Of a stretch of DNA of 64,000 nt, positions 17,462 to 24,620 are shown piece by piece (position 1 is the first letter of the stretch; the number at the start of each line of letters is the position of its first letter). Origin of the DNA: Ornithinibacillus salinisoli (GTDB taxonomy: Bacteria > Bacillota > Bacilli > Bacillales > Amphibacillaceae); NCBI RefSeq assembly GCF_042682545.1, contig NZ_JBHUHQ010000014.1; one strand, 5' to 3'. Both the position numbers and the translations under genes were made by a program. The notes under the pieces are model-generated. The model saw only the letters and a program-made list of their open reading frames with translations, ran no database searches and was not told the origin of the DNA.

Positions 17462-17779
17462 TTGAGTAAAAAAAGATTAAATAATGCATTTCAATGTGAG
17501 CAATGTGGTTTATTGGTAAAACCACTTACTAATGGTAGTTTTCGTAATCATTGTCCACAATGTCTCTACTCCAAACACCTTGATGAAATACCAGGCGACC
17601 GGTCAAGTATTTGTAAAGGTCTCATGGAACCAATTGAGGTAGTTTATCACACAAAAAAAGGATATCAAATTGTGCATAAATGTATTTCATGTGGCAAGAT
17701 TCGTAGAAATATTGTTGCAGTAGATACAGAGCAAGAAGATAATTTATTTTCTTTTATGAACAGTAATATAAGTTTATAA
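17462..17779 (+). CDS. RNHCP domain zinc protein
   Basis: This 105-residue protein contains the eponymous RNHCP motif at residues 28-32. Cysteine pairs at 12/15, 31/34 and 74/77, plus Cys51 and His72, are probable zinc ligands in two knuckles. The phrase PGDRSSICKGLMEP, and later VHKCISCG, is also typical of the family. No biochemical role is established for RNHCP proteins to my knowledge, and the fold suggests nucleic-acid binding. Translation starts at TTG 17462, seven bases after GGAGG, which lies in a strong hairpin. The gene is the only one in the 775-bp unit with inverted ends. Confidence 0.8.
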   Translation: MSKKRLNNAFQCEQCGLLVKPLTNGSFRNHCPQCLYSKHLDEIPGDRSSICKGLMEPIEVVYHTKKGYQIVHKCISCGKIRRNIVAVDTEQEDNLFSFMNSNISL

Positions 17780-17818
17780 TACCTTAAGCATGTTGCCCAA
17801 ATTTTAATAACACACAAA

Positions 17819-17852
17819 AAAAGTGTAGAGGGTAATTAATCTCTACACTTTT
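17819..17852. terminator. Bidirectional terminator between RNHCP unit and deaminase gene
   Basis: 12-bp stem AAAAGTGTAGAG (17819-17830) with its complement (17841-17852) and a 10-base loop, lying between convergent genes. Confidence 0.85.
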
Positions 17853-17856
17853 AATG

Positions 17857-18348
17857 TTATTTACTATTTCTTTGGCCATGCAAAACAACTTCTGCTGCTT
17901 CTGGTGAATATCTTTTTAAGATATCGATCGATTCATCTTCTAATACACCACCAACATAGTTATGAACGCGTTGTTTTATGTATGGATTTGATGCAATGAA
18001 AGGTTCCATATCCATATATTTATCCTCAACCGCAAATACAATATTTCGAATGTTTGCCATTACGATGGTAGATAAACACATCACACATGGTTCAACTGTT
18101 GAATAAATGATGCATTCTCTTGCATGTTTCCGTAAATAGGACGCGTTTTTGTTTATTGTATTAATTTCAGCGTGTGCGACATTACTATCGGCTGTTTCAA
18201 TACTATTGGCTCCTCGAGCAATTATTACACCATTATGTATAATGACCGATCCGATTGGCCGATCTCCGCGAATTCCTGCTTTTTCAGCTTCTATCAATGC
18301 TTCTTTCATAAATGTTTGATGGTCAAGTGTGTCGAAGTTCTTTAACAT
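17857..18348 (-). CDS. Nucleoside/nucleobase deaminase (cytidine-deaminase fold)
   Basis: This 163-residue zinc deaminase has His59 and the proton-shuttling Glu61 in HAEIN, and Cys88 and Cys91 in PCVMC, the standard CDA-fold active site. The family includes guanine deaminases and tRNA adenosine deaminases. It lacks obvious TadA tRNA-binding features and TadA-style context, so a free base or nucleoside is the likelier substrate. ATG 18348 follows an AGGGGGGG run. The start region repeats ten bases (GGGCAACATG) of the inverted repeat that bounds the RNHCP unit. Confidence 0.85.
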   Translation of the reverse strand: MLKNFDTLDHQTFMKEALIEAEKAGIRGDRPIGSVIIHNGVIIARGANSIETADSNVAHAEINTINKNASYLRKHARECIIYSTVEPCVMCLSTIVMANIRNIVFAVEDKYMDMEPFIASNPYIKQRVHNYVGGVLEDESIDILKRYSPEAAEVVLHGQRNSK

Positions 18349-18486
18349 GTTGCCCCCCCTATAATTTTGAATAGTAGAATTATTATCTCATATTCACTAT
18401 TTGCTAACAATAAGGGCTTCGGAGTGCTTTCTGGGAGGGCACCAACGGACATTAGGTTATTTCAATCAAGAAAATCTGATAAACTA

Positions 18487-18528
18487 AAAATGGAGATACG
18501 AATCAATTGCGAGTCGTTTCTCCATTTT
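18487..18528 (-). terminator. Terminator of the 18.6-kb membrane protein gene
   Basis: AAAATGGAGA (18487-18496) pairs with TCTCCATTTT (18519-18528), with an extra ACGA/TCGT helix inside. On the minus strand a short T-tract follows. A second small hairpin, CCCGAT/ATCGGG, is at 18541-18557. Confidence 0.6.
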
Positions 18529-18576
18529 GCAATTCACAAACCCGATGGATAATCGGGAAAATCTTATCAACTATGA

Positions 18577-19191
18577 TTAAAAAATATAGTAAATAAGTCT
18601 GTAACCGAGGTAGAACCCAATTATAAACAGACTGGCTGTTTGCAGATTATTTCGCGCAACAAATAAATAAGATATCATAAATACGGAAAGATATAAAAAT
18701 GTAAACGCTAAGGAACTAATCCATGAATGTATTGTAATATCAATAATCTCAAGAGGAATAGAACATATAATCAATATGCTTGGTACAACCAACATTGCAC
18801 CTAATTTTTCCATAAAGAAATTAAGATCGTAATGGTTTCCTTGTTTATTAGCAAAGTGTTTAAAAGCTGCCAATAAAATAGCAATTGCAATAAGATAGGA
18901 AATCCCTCTACTTAAATAATTAAATATACTTCCAAAATCCCAGTCATAACGGTTAACTAATATTAGTCTTCCAACAAGTGAATTTATCATCACCAATACA
19001 CTAAAGACTACTATATTAATCAGACCATATGTATGATACCCTTTTGATTCAGGTGATAAGACGCTGTCCGTTTTTTTTATGGATTGTATTAAAAAATCTA
19101 TGTAAGTAATATCAGGTGTGTTTTTTTCACCTCCTTCTTCCTTTTTTTGAGAATTTGCATGTTCTACTACTCCACTCTTGTTCGTATCCAT
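18577..19191 (-). CDS. Membrane protein of unknown function
   Basis: This 204-residue protein has a hydrophilic N-terminal 50 residues and then about five predicted membrane segments, roughly at 57-78, 95-111, 130-148, 155-178 and 182-204. I do not recognise a family. The layout, a charged cytosolic head followed by a compact membrane block, is similar in style to the zinc-ribbon membrane protein at 57525, but without zinc cysteines. The ATG at 19191 follows AGGAGG. It is divergent from rsgA. Confidence 0.7.
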   Translation of the reverse strand: MDTNKSGVVEHANSQKKEEGGEKNTPDITYIDFLIQSIKKTDSVLSPESKGYHTYGLINIVVFSVLVMINSLVGRLILVNRYDWDFGSIFNYLSRGISYLIAIAILLAAFKHFANKQGNHYDLNFFMEKLGAMLVVPSILIICSIPLEIIDITIHSWISSLAFTFLYLSVFMISYLFVARNNLQTASLFIIGFYLGYRLIYYIF

Positions 19192-19381
19192 CCGTTTTCC
19201 TCCTCATAAATTAATATACTTTTATCATAAGTTATTTTTAATATTTTTGTATCCTTTATGGAAAAAATAGGAATAATTACCTAAAAATCATCGGAAAGTG
19301 TTTCCTTTTTGGAATTTTTATAATACTATAGGGTAGAAGAAAGAAATAAGGTTTCATCCATTTGAAAGGAAGTGATGTTTT

Positions 19382-19450
19382 ATGACAGTAATTAACGTAT
19401 TAAATGTAAATAAAACTGTAGGAATCAAAATGGAGGAACTGTCGGTTTAA
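19382..19450 (+). CDS. 22-codon leader ORF upstream of rsgA
   Basis: ATG 19382, with AAAGGA eleven bases ahead, opens a 22-residue frame (MTVINVLNVNKTVGIKMEEL, then SV) ending in TAA at 19448-19450. The stop lies only 6 bases before the hairpin that hides the rsgA ribosome binding site, the geometry of translational attenuators such as those of cat and erm genes. A ribosome paused or terminating at the end of this ORF would keep the hairpin open. Confidence 0.5.
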   Translation: MTVINVLNVNKTVGIKMEELSV

Positions 19451-19456
19451 ATAGAC

Positions 19457-19481
19457 TTTCCTCCAACATTCAAGGAGGAAA
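19457..19481 (+). promoter_or_regulatory. SD-sequestering hairpin in the rsgA leader
   Basis: TTTCCTCC (19457-19464) pairs perfectly with GGAGGAAA (19474-19481) through a 9-base loop. The right arm is the ribosome binding site of rsgA, so initiation would need the stem opened, probably by translation of the small upstream ORF. Confidence 0.65.
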
Positions 19482-19487
19482 ATAGTA

Positions 19488-20549
19488 TTGAGTAAACTAG
19501 AAAATCTTGGTTGGGTGCCATCCGACCAAGTTGATGAAGATGTTATAGCACGTGTAATTACCGTACAAAAAAATAGTTATCGGATATCCGATGGAACAAT
19601 GGATTATTTTGGGCATTTAAGTGGAAAGTTTATTAATGAAGCGGAAAGCTCATTAGATTATCCAGCTGTTGGAGACTGGGTCGAGGTTCACAAATCAGTA
19701 GATGAGCAAAAGGCAGTTATAAAGCGGATACTGCCAAGAAAAAGTCAGTTTGTTCGTCAAGTTGCTGGATTAAGGTCAGATGCTCAAGTTGTTGCTACGA
19801 ATATCGATACCGTTTTTATAGTGAATTCCATTAATCAAGATTTAAATTTGCGAAGGATAGAGCGATATATATTACTGGCATATGAGAGTGGAGCATCACC
19901 TGTTATTTTGTTAACAAAAAAAGATTCTTGTTCACCAGATGAAGCAGCCGATGCTTTGTCACAGGTAGGGGAAGTTGCTCTTGGAGTTCCGATTATTATG
20001 TTGAGTAATGTAACGCAAGAAGGTATTGATGAATTCCATCACTATTTAGAACCGAAAAAAACAGCAGCGTTACTAGGTTCTTCTGGGGTAGGTAAATCCA
20101 CTTTAGTAAACACGTTGTTAGGTAAAGAAGTCCAAGTGACTAATGATATTCGTGAAGATGATAGTAAAGGACGTCACACAACAACACATCGTGAAATGTT
20201 TGTACTTCCTAATGGAGCTATGTTAATTGATACTCCAGGAATGAGGGAATTGCAATTATGGGATGGTGAATCCGCAATGGAAGCCACCTTCCAAGATATA
20301 GAAGTGTTAGAAGAAGCATGCCGATTTAATGACTGCCAACATGATTCAGAGCCAGGTTGTCGCATTCAAGAAGCCTTAGAGCAAGGTGAATTATCTAGGG
20401 ATCGTTATCAAAGTTTTTTAAAACTTAAACGTGAAATTGCATTTGAAAAAAGAAAGCAAGATAAGAAGTTACAACTAGAAGAAAAAAACAAATGGAAAAA
20501 GGCAAAGAAATCGCGACAAGAAAAATATAACTTTGAAAAACAGCGGTGA
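19488..20549 (+). CDS. rsgA: Ribosome small-subunit biogenesis GTPase RsgA
   Basis: This circularly permuted GTPase of 353 residues acts in late 30S subunit maturation. An N-terminal OB-fold (about 18-85) is followed by the GTPase motifs in permuted order: G4 TKKD at 143-146, G1 GSSGVGKST at 197-205, G3 DTPG at 248-251. A C-terminal zinc knuckle has Cys278, Cys283, His285 and Cys291, and a basic tail (about 310-353) could bind rRNA. Start codon is TTG 19488, nine bases after GGAGG. The ribosome binding site is enclosed in a hairpin preceded by a 22-codon ORF. Confidence 0.92.
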   Translation: MSKLENLGWVPSDQVDEDVIARVITVQKNSYRISDGTMDYFGHLSGKFINEAESSLDYPAVGDWVEVHKSVDEQKAVIKRILPRKSQFVRQVAGLRSDAQVVATNIDTVFIVNSINQDLNLRRIERYILLAYESGASPVILLTKKDSCSPDEAADALSQVGEVALGVPIIMLSNVTQEGIDEFHHYLEPKKTAALLGSSGVGKSTLVNTLLGKEVQVTNDIREDDSKGRHTTTHREMFVLPNGAMLIDTPGMRELQLWDGESAMEATFQDIEVLEEACRFNDCQHDSEPGCRIQEALEQGELSRDRYQSFLKLKREIAFEKRKQDKKLQLEEKNKWKKAKKSRQEKYNFEKQR

Positions 20550-20552
20550 TAA

Positions 20553-20589
20553 TATAAAAATCTCCTCCATATAGGGGGAGATTTTTATA
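20553..20589. terminator. Bidirectional terminator, rsgA / HD gene
   Basis: ATAAAAATCTCC pairs with GGAGATTTTTAT around a short loop, between two convergent genes. It overlaps the last codon of the HD gene. Confidence 0.8.
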
Positions 20590-21130
20590 TGTTTGGAAAT
20601 ACACGCTTTACTGCTTCCTCATACGCCATGAAGTAACTAGGTGCTTCTGATTTCTTTAAACCCTGATACATGTTCTCAGCAATAGAGCGGTTGTACCATG
20701 CTTGTTTATCCATACCTGCATTAAATTTTTCCCAAACAACATCCCCTTGTTCTTTGAGGTCTTTTTCTAATCCGAGTAAATTATCTAATTTATCCGCAAC
20801 GATTAAGTATTTCACCTCTTTTTTAGCTGTTTTAATTGTTTCGATTGTATGTTGTTTCCGTTCTTGCCAGGATTTAGATTTATCTTCCGTATGGGCAGCA
20901 ACTAGTTCAGCCACTGTAGTTCCGAATTTCTCTTCAATGTCCTCTATTTCATAGACAGTATCCTCGACTACATCATGCAGATAACCCGCACAAACGAGTT
21001 CTTCTGAACAGCCTGCTTGCTCTAAGCGTTCTGCTACACGTATAGGATGGGTAATATATGGGGCATCGGAATTTTTTCGTTTCTGCCCCTCATGTGCTTT
21101 TTCTGCAAATGCCTTTGCATCATCTTTCAC
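20585..21130 (-). CDS. HD domain phosphohydrolase, small alarmone-hydrolase-like
   Basis: This 181-residue protein resembles the hydrolase half of SpoT and the stand-alone MESH1-like enzymes. The metal ligands are His28 in YITHPIRVAE, His52-Asp53 in GYLHDVVEDT, and Asp113 in VADKLDNL. The family hydrolyses (p)ppGpp or related nucleotides with Mn2+. There is no synthetase domain. Start is GTG 21130, nine bases after GAGGAG, and the TetR gene ends 16 bases upstream in the same orientation. The substrate is not certain from sequence. Confidence 0.8.
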   Translation of the reverse strand: MKDDAKAFAEKAHEGQKRKNSDAPYITHPIRVAERLEQAGCSEELVCAGYLHDVVEDTVYEIEDIEEKFGTTVAELVAAHTEDKSKSWQERKQHTIETIKTAKKEVKYLIVADKLDNLLGLEKDLKEQGDVVWEKFNAGMDKQAWYNRSIAENMYQGLKKSEAPSYFMAYEEAVKRVFPNI

Positions 21131-21145
21131 TTTATTTTACTCCTC

Positions 21146-21745
21146 TCAAGACTCCGATTTACAGAGTGAATGTAGATGGTATTTTAATGTATGGATCATT
21201 TTATCTTTTGTGAAGGTTTTAGGATGTAGTAGATGATGTAGGGCTAGTCCATCCAATAATGCATGTAATCGATCAACTTCTACCTCTAAGTCTAAGTCGT
21301 CTTTTGCGAGGTTAAGTATCTGTAGAGTTTGAACGACATTACCTATTCCTTGGTGCATTTCGTTGTACACTTTTTCACTTAAAGGTTCGAGTTTGGAATC
21401 GACGAGTGTTTTTGCGGAAAAAACAAACCACACCTCCATTTCAATTCGTCTATCCTCATCAATTGGTAATAATTCACCGAGAGCATCGGCTAACTTTTCT
21501 AAAGGTGGACCATCGTAGCTTTTATTATGTGTTCGTTGTTTCACACGCTCGGAAACTAATTCCATTGAATATAATAATAGCTCTGATTGTGTTGAAAAAT
21601 AATGACGCAAGGACCCTACGGACAGTCCGGCCGTTTTAGCTATTTTCCGAACTGTAGCTTGTTCAAGACCATCCTCTATTATAACCTTCCATGTCGCTTC
21701 TGCAATTTGAATTTTTCGTTTCTTATGATCAACTATTTTAGGCAT
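21146..21745 (-). CDS. TetR family regulator (BetI/PksA-like)
   Basis: This 199-residue regulator has an N-terminal helix-turn-helix: ATWKVIIEDGLEQATVRKIA, then KTAGLSVGSLRHYFSTQSELL, where LRHYF is the BetI-type recognition end. The C-terminal region has the pattern of the BetI/PksA C-terminal family. No strong SD precedes ATG 21745. The gene is divergent from a small membrane protein gene, and the 80-base gap contains a perfect palindrome likely to be its operator. The HD gene follows downstream. Confidence 0.85.
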   Translation of the reverse strand: MPKIVDHKKRKIQIAEATWKVIIEDGLEQATVRKIAKTAGLSVGSLRHYFSTQSELLLYSMELVSERVKQRTHNKSYDGPPLEKLADALGELLPIDEDRRIEMEVWFVFSAKTLVDSKLEPLSEKVYNEMHQGIGNVVQTLQILNLAKDDLDLEVEVDRLHALLDGLALHHLLHPKTFTKDKMIHTLKYHLHSLCKSES

Positions 21746-21791
21746 ATTGTTATTTTAACACACTTGTATTAATAAAATAAGTTTGGTATTA

Positions 21792-21811
21792 TTTAATACG
21801 GTTGTATTAAA
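21792..21811. promoter_or_regulatory. Probable TetR operator in the divergent promoter region
   Basis: TTTAATAC-GGTT-GTATTAAA is an exact 8-bp inverted repeat. A related half (TTGTATTAATAAA) lies at about 21764-21776, close to the TetR start. Confidence 0.65.
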
Positions 21812-21825
21812 AAAGGGGGATAATA

Positions 21826-22365
21826 ATGATAGGCTGGTTAATCATTGCTTGTGAAATAGGTTTTTGGGTATTTGTTCTTGCAGGACTAGTTGCCAGATAT
21901 ATTTTTCAAAAAAATAAACTTGGGGCCATTTTATTAATTTGTACGCCACTTGTCGATGTATTACTACTCGTTGCAACGGTAGTGGATTTGAAAGATGGGG
22001 CAGTAGCTACTACCGTACATGGAATAGCTGCAATTTATATTGGGGTAAGTGTTGCTTTTGGTCATCGTATGATCAAGTGGGCAGATGAACAGTTTTCGTA
22101 TCGGTTTTCTGATGGTGAAAAACCAGATAAAAGAAAAAAGTATGGGAAAGCGTACGCTAAACAAGAACGGGAGGGCTGGTATCGTCATTTACTATCGTGG
22201 ATCATTGGTGGTACCGTTTTAATAGGAATCATATTATTTATCAATAATTCAAGCCAAACAGAAGTATTACAACGCATGTTACAATTGTGGTCACTTGTAT
22301 TGGTTATCGATTTTGGAATTAGTTTTAGTTATACTATCTTTCCAAAGAAGGCACGCAATGAATGA
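21826..22365 (+). CDS. Four-TM membrane protein, probable TetR target
   Basis: This 179-residue protein has three N-terminal membrane segments (about 2-23, 32-48, 57-76), a charged cytosolic loop (85-115), and two further segments (about 123-141 and 152-172). I do not recognise a functional motif. The position, divergent from a BetI/PksA-like TetR regulator with a palindrome between them, suggests a ligand-induced membrane protein, but no transport family can be assigned. ATG 21826 follows a GGGGGAT site. Confidence 0.7.
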   Translation: MIGWLIIACEIGFWVFVLAGLVARYIFQKNKLGAILLICTPLVDVLLLVATVVDLKDGAVATTVHGIAAIYIGVSVAFGHRMIKWADEQFSYRFSDGEKPDKRKKYGKAYAKQEREGWYRHLLSWIIGGTVLIGIILFINNSSQTEVLQRMLQLWSLVLVIDFGISFSYTIFPKKARNE

Positions 22366-22379
22366 GTTGCGTGCTTTTT
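22351..22379 (+). terminator. Terminator overlapping the 3' end of the 4-TM protein gene
   Basis: GCACGCAA (22351-22358) pairs with TTGCGTGC (22367-22374), followed by TTTTT. The stem contains the stop codon region. Confidence 0.8.
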
Positions 22380-22451
22380 AGTTCAATTTCTTTCCTTGGA
22401 AAGTTGAAACAAGTACACTGATTATAAAGTGAAGCTGAAAGAAGGATTTTA

Positions 22452-23396
22452 ATGAAAAATAATCAGTCGGTTGCCATTTACTTTTGGCTATTACTCGTTC
22501 CATTATTTTGGGGTGGCGCTTTTGTGGCAGCTGAGCATGTCATTACAGAGCTACCTCCAATTACTGCAGCTACACTACGATTTGGATCTGCTGGAATATT
22601 ACTTCTCGCTTTTCTAGTTATTCAGAACAAGATTGATTTTCAAGCGATTAAGAAACAGTGGCTTCCAATTGTAGGGATGGCAATTACAGGTATTTTTGGA
22701 TATAATGCATTCTTTTTTATTGCGTTGGACATTACTTCAGCGATTAATGGTTCGTTAATTGTTGCTACGACGCCAGTTTTTGTTACACTTGGGGCGGTTT
22801 TGTTTTTAAAAGAGTCTTGGAATAAGCAATTGGGGCTTGGTTTGGTTTTATCTTTAGTAGGTGTTATTGTCGTTATATCTAAAGGTTCGTTACTAACATT
22901 ACTCCAATTACAATTTAATGGTGGTGACCTTTTGTTTATTGGTGCCTTAGTTTGCTGGGTTACACATGGTTTACTTGGCAAAATTGTTATGCGAGATGTT
23001 ACACCACTGGTCACAACAACAATGACCACATTAATTGGCGGTTTTTTGTTAGGTATTGGTTCTCTTTTTGAAAAAGGCTGGGATAATGTGACATACATGT
23101 CTCAACAAGCATGGGTAGAAATGTTATTTATGATCATTTGTTCATCTGTTATTGGTTTTATTTTGTGGAATAATGGTGTGAAAAAAATTGGGGCAAGTAA
23201 GTCAAGCATATATATGAACTTAGTGCCAATTAATACGGCATGGCTTGCCGTCGTGTTATATGGTTCTCCCATTACTTTTAATCAAATTATTGGTATGATA
23301 ATGGTAATAACAGGTGTTTATTTTGTAACATTTCATCAGTATCTAAGAAGTAAACGTCACAAAAAATACCACGAGAAGATCGCTGTAAATAAATAG
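22452..23396 (+). CDS. EamA/DMT family transporter
   Basis: This 314-residue membrane protein consists of two EamA repeats with ten predicted membrane segments. The first repeat begins LLLVPLFWGGAFVAAEHVI, the second near GGDLLFIGALVCWVTHGLLG. It ends in a basic cytosolic tail. The family exports amino acids or other metabolites, and no substrate can be named. The ATG follows AAGAAGGAT. Fni follows 17 bases later in the same direction, so the two may share a message. Confidence 0.88.
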   Translation: MKNNQSVAIYFWLLLVPLFWGGAFVAAEHVITELPPITAATLRFGSAGILLLAFLVIQNKIDFQAIKKQWLPIVGMAITGIFGYNAFFFIALDITSAINGSLIVATTPVFVTLGAVLFLKESWNKQLGLGLVLSLVGVIVVISKGSLLTLLQLQFNGGDLLFIGALVCWVTHGLLGKIVMRDVTPLVTTTMTTLIGGFLLGIGSLFEKGWDNVTYMSQQAWVEMLFMIICSSVIGFILWNNGVKKIGASKSSIYMNLVPINTAWLAVVLYGSPITFNQIIGMIMVITGVYFVTFHQYLRSKRHKKYHEKIAVNK

Positions 23397-23413
23397 TTGA
23401 TAGGAGTGTAAAT

Positions 23414-24466
23414 ATGGCAGAAGAAGGGATTAATAAACGAAAAACAGAGCATATTAGACTTTGCCTGACAGACAATGTAGAAGGTGTGGATAAATCAACT
23501 GGGCTTGAAGGTATCTCCTTTGTACATAATGCGTTACCAGAGATCAATTTTCATGATATAAATTTGGAAACTCATTTTTTAAATAAAAAGCTACAGGCAC
23601 CATTTTTGGTGAGTTCTATGACAGGTGGTTCGGAATTAGCGGCACAAATAAATCAAAATCTAGCCATCGCTGCCGAACAAAGAGGATGGGCGGTTGCGCT
23701 TGGTTCCACACGGGCCATTTTAGAAGGGGATAAACATCAAGATTCATTTTTAGTACGAAAACATGCTCCAACTGTACCACTCATCGCTAATTTAGGTGCT
23801 GTTCAGTTGAACTATGGTTATGGAGCGGAAGAGGCTCAAAAGCTTGTGGATTTAACGGAATCAGATTCCCTATACCTCCATCTAAATAGTCTACAGGAAA
23901 TAATCCAGGATGAAGGAGATTTAAATTTCGATAGCCTACTTCCAAAAATTGAGGAAGTTTGTACGAAGCTAAATGTTCCTGTTGGTGTTAAAGAAGTTGG
24001 ATTTGGAATTGACGGTACTGTCGCAAGAAAGTTATATGATGCAGGTGTATCCTATATTGATGTAGCTGGAGCTGGGGGTACGTCTTGGAGTCAAGTTGAG
24101 AAGTTAAGGTCTAAAGATCCGCTCCGAAAAGCCGCTGCAGAAGCATTTAATAATTGGGGGATACCTACGAAGGATTGTATCGTATCTGTTAGAAACAGCT
24201 TAGGAGAAGTGCCAATTGTTGCAAGTGGAGGAATGAAAACGGGACTCGATGCAGCTAAGGCAATAACAATAGGGGCAGATGTAATTGGGTTTGCTAGATC
24301 TTTATTACAGGCTGCGACAGAATCAGCAGAAAAAGTTATGGAAGTAATGGAACAGATTGAATTTGAATTAAAAATAACGATGTTCGGAATTGGGGCCAAA
24401 AATTTAAGTGAATTAAAAAATACAAATCGCGTGGAAATAATGGGAAGATCATTACTAGAGAGTTAG
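23414..24466 (+). CDS. fni: Type 2 isopentenyl-diphosphate delta-isomerase
   Basis: FMN- and NADPH-dependent isomerase that interconverts IPP and DMAPP for isoprenoid synthesis. The 350-residue length is normal. Recognisable segments are the N-terminal RKTEHIRLCL, SSMTGGSELAAQIN and WAVALGSTRAILE (FMN and substrate contacts), the GVKEVGFGI strand, DVAGAGGTSW, and the C-terminal GGMKTGLDAAKAITIGADVIGFAR phosphate/FMN region. The ATG follows GATAGGAGTG. As in other Bacilli, the type 2 enzyme is expected to be dispensable when the MEP pathway makes both isomers. Confidence 0.95.
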   Translation: MAEEGINKRKTEHIRLCLTDNVEGVDKSTGLEGISFVHNALPEINFHDINLETHFLNKKLQAPFLVSSMTGGSELAAQINQNLAIAAEQRGWAVALGSTRAILEGDKHQDSFLVRKHAPTVPLIANLGAVQLNYGYGAEEAQKLVDLTESDSLYLHLNSLQEIIQDEGDLNFDSLLPKIEEVCTKLNVPVGVKEVGFGIDGTVARKLYDAGVSYIDVAGAGGTSWSQVEKLRSKDPLRKAAAEAFNNWGIPTKDCIVSVRNSLGEVPIVASGGMKTGLDAAKAITIGADVIGFARSLLQAATESAEKVMEVMEQIEFELKITMFGIGAKNLSELKNTNRVEIMGRSLLES

Positions 24467-24491
24467 AGCTTTGTTGCTTTAACTCTTTTTA
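24459..24491 (+). terminator. Terminator of fni
   Basis: AGAGTTA (24459-24465) pairs with TAACTCT (24480-24486), with a small AGC/GCT inner helix, followed by TTTTT. It begins inside the last codons. Confidence 0.75.
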
Positions 24492-24620
24492 TTTGGTTCG
24501 TTTTATATAGCTAATTTATTTAACTCCGAAGCAACTCGAAAAGCAATATTATAGAAAACAGCTGTTTATTTTGTTTAATTTAAGCTATCCATCAAATACT
24601 AAAGAAAAAGTAGGTGATAA

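Larger units (their letters stand above)
17026..17800 (+). mobile_element. Candidate mobile unit: structured RNA plus RNHCP gene between 13-bp inverted repeats
   Basis: TTGGGCAACATGC at 17026-17038 is matched exactly in inverted orientation at 17788-17800. The 775 bp between them contain about 420 nt of non-coding sequence rich in hairpins, then one small gene with its Shine-Dalgarno sealed in a hairpin. No transposase is present and no obvious target duplication is seen. It could be a non-autonomous element or a decayed ORF-RNA element in the style of HEARO or an IStron. The inverted match is seen directly, and mobility is inferred. Confidence 0.5.

Noticed and set aside
18367..18552. 61-codon frame between the deaminase and the membrane protein gene
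   Set aside because: It reads across two hairpins that act as terminators, has no SD and resembles nothing known.
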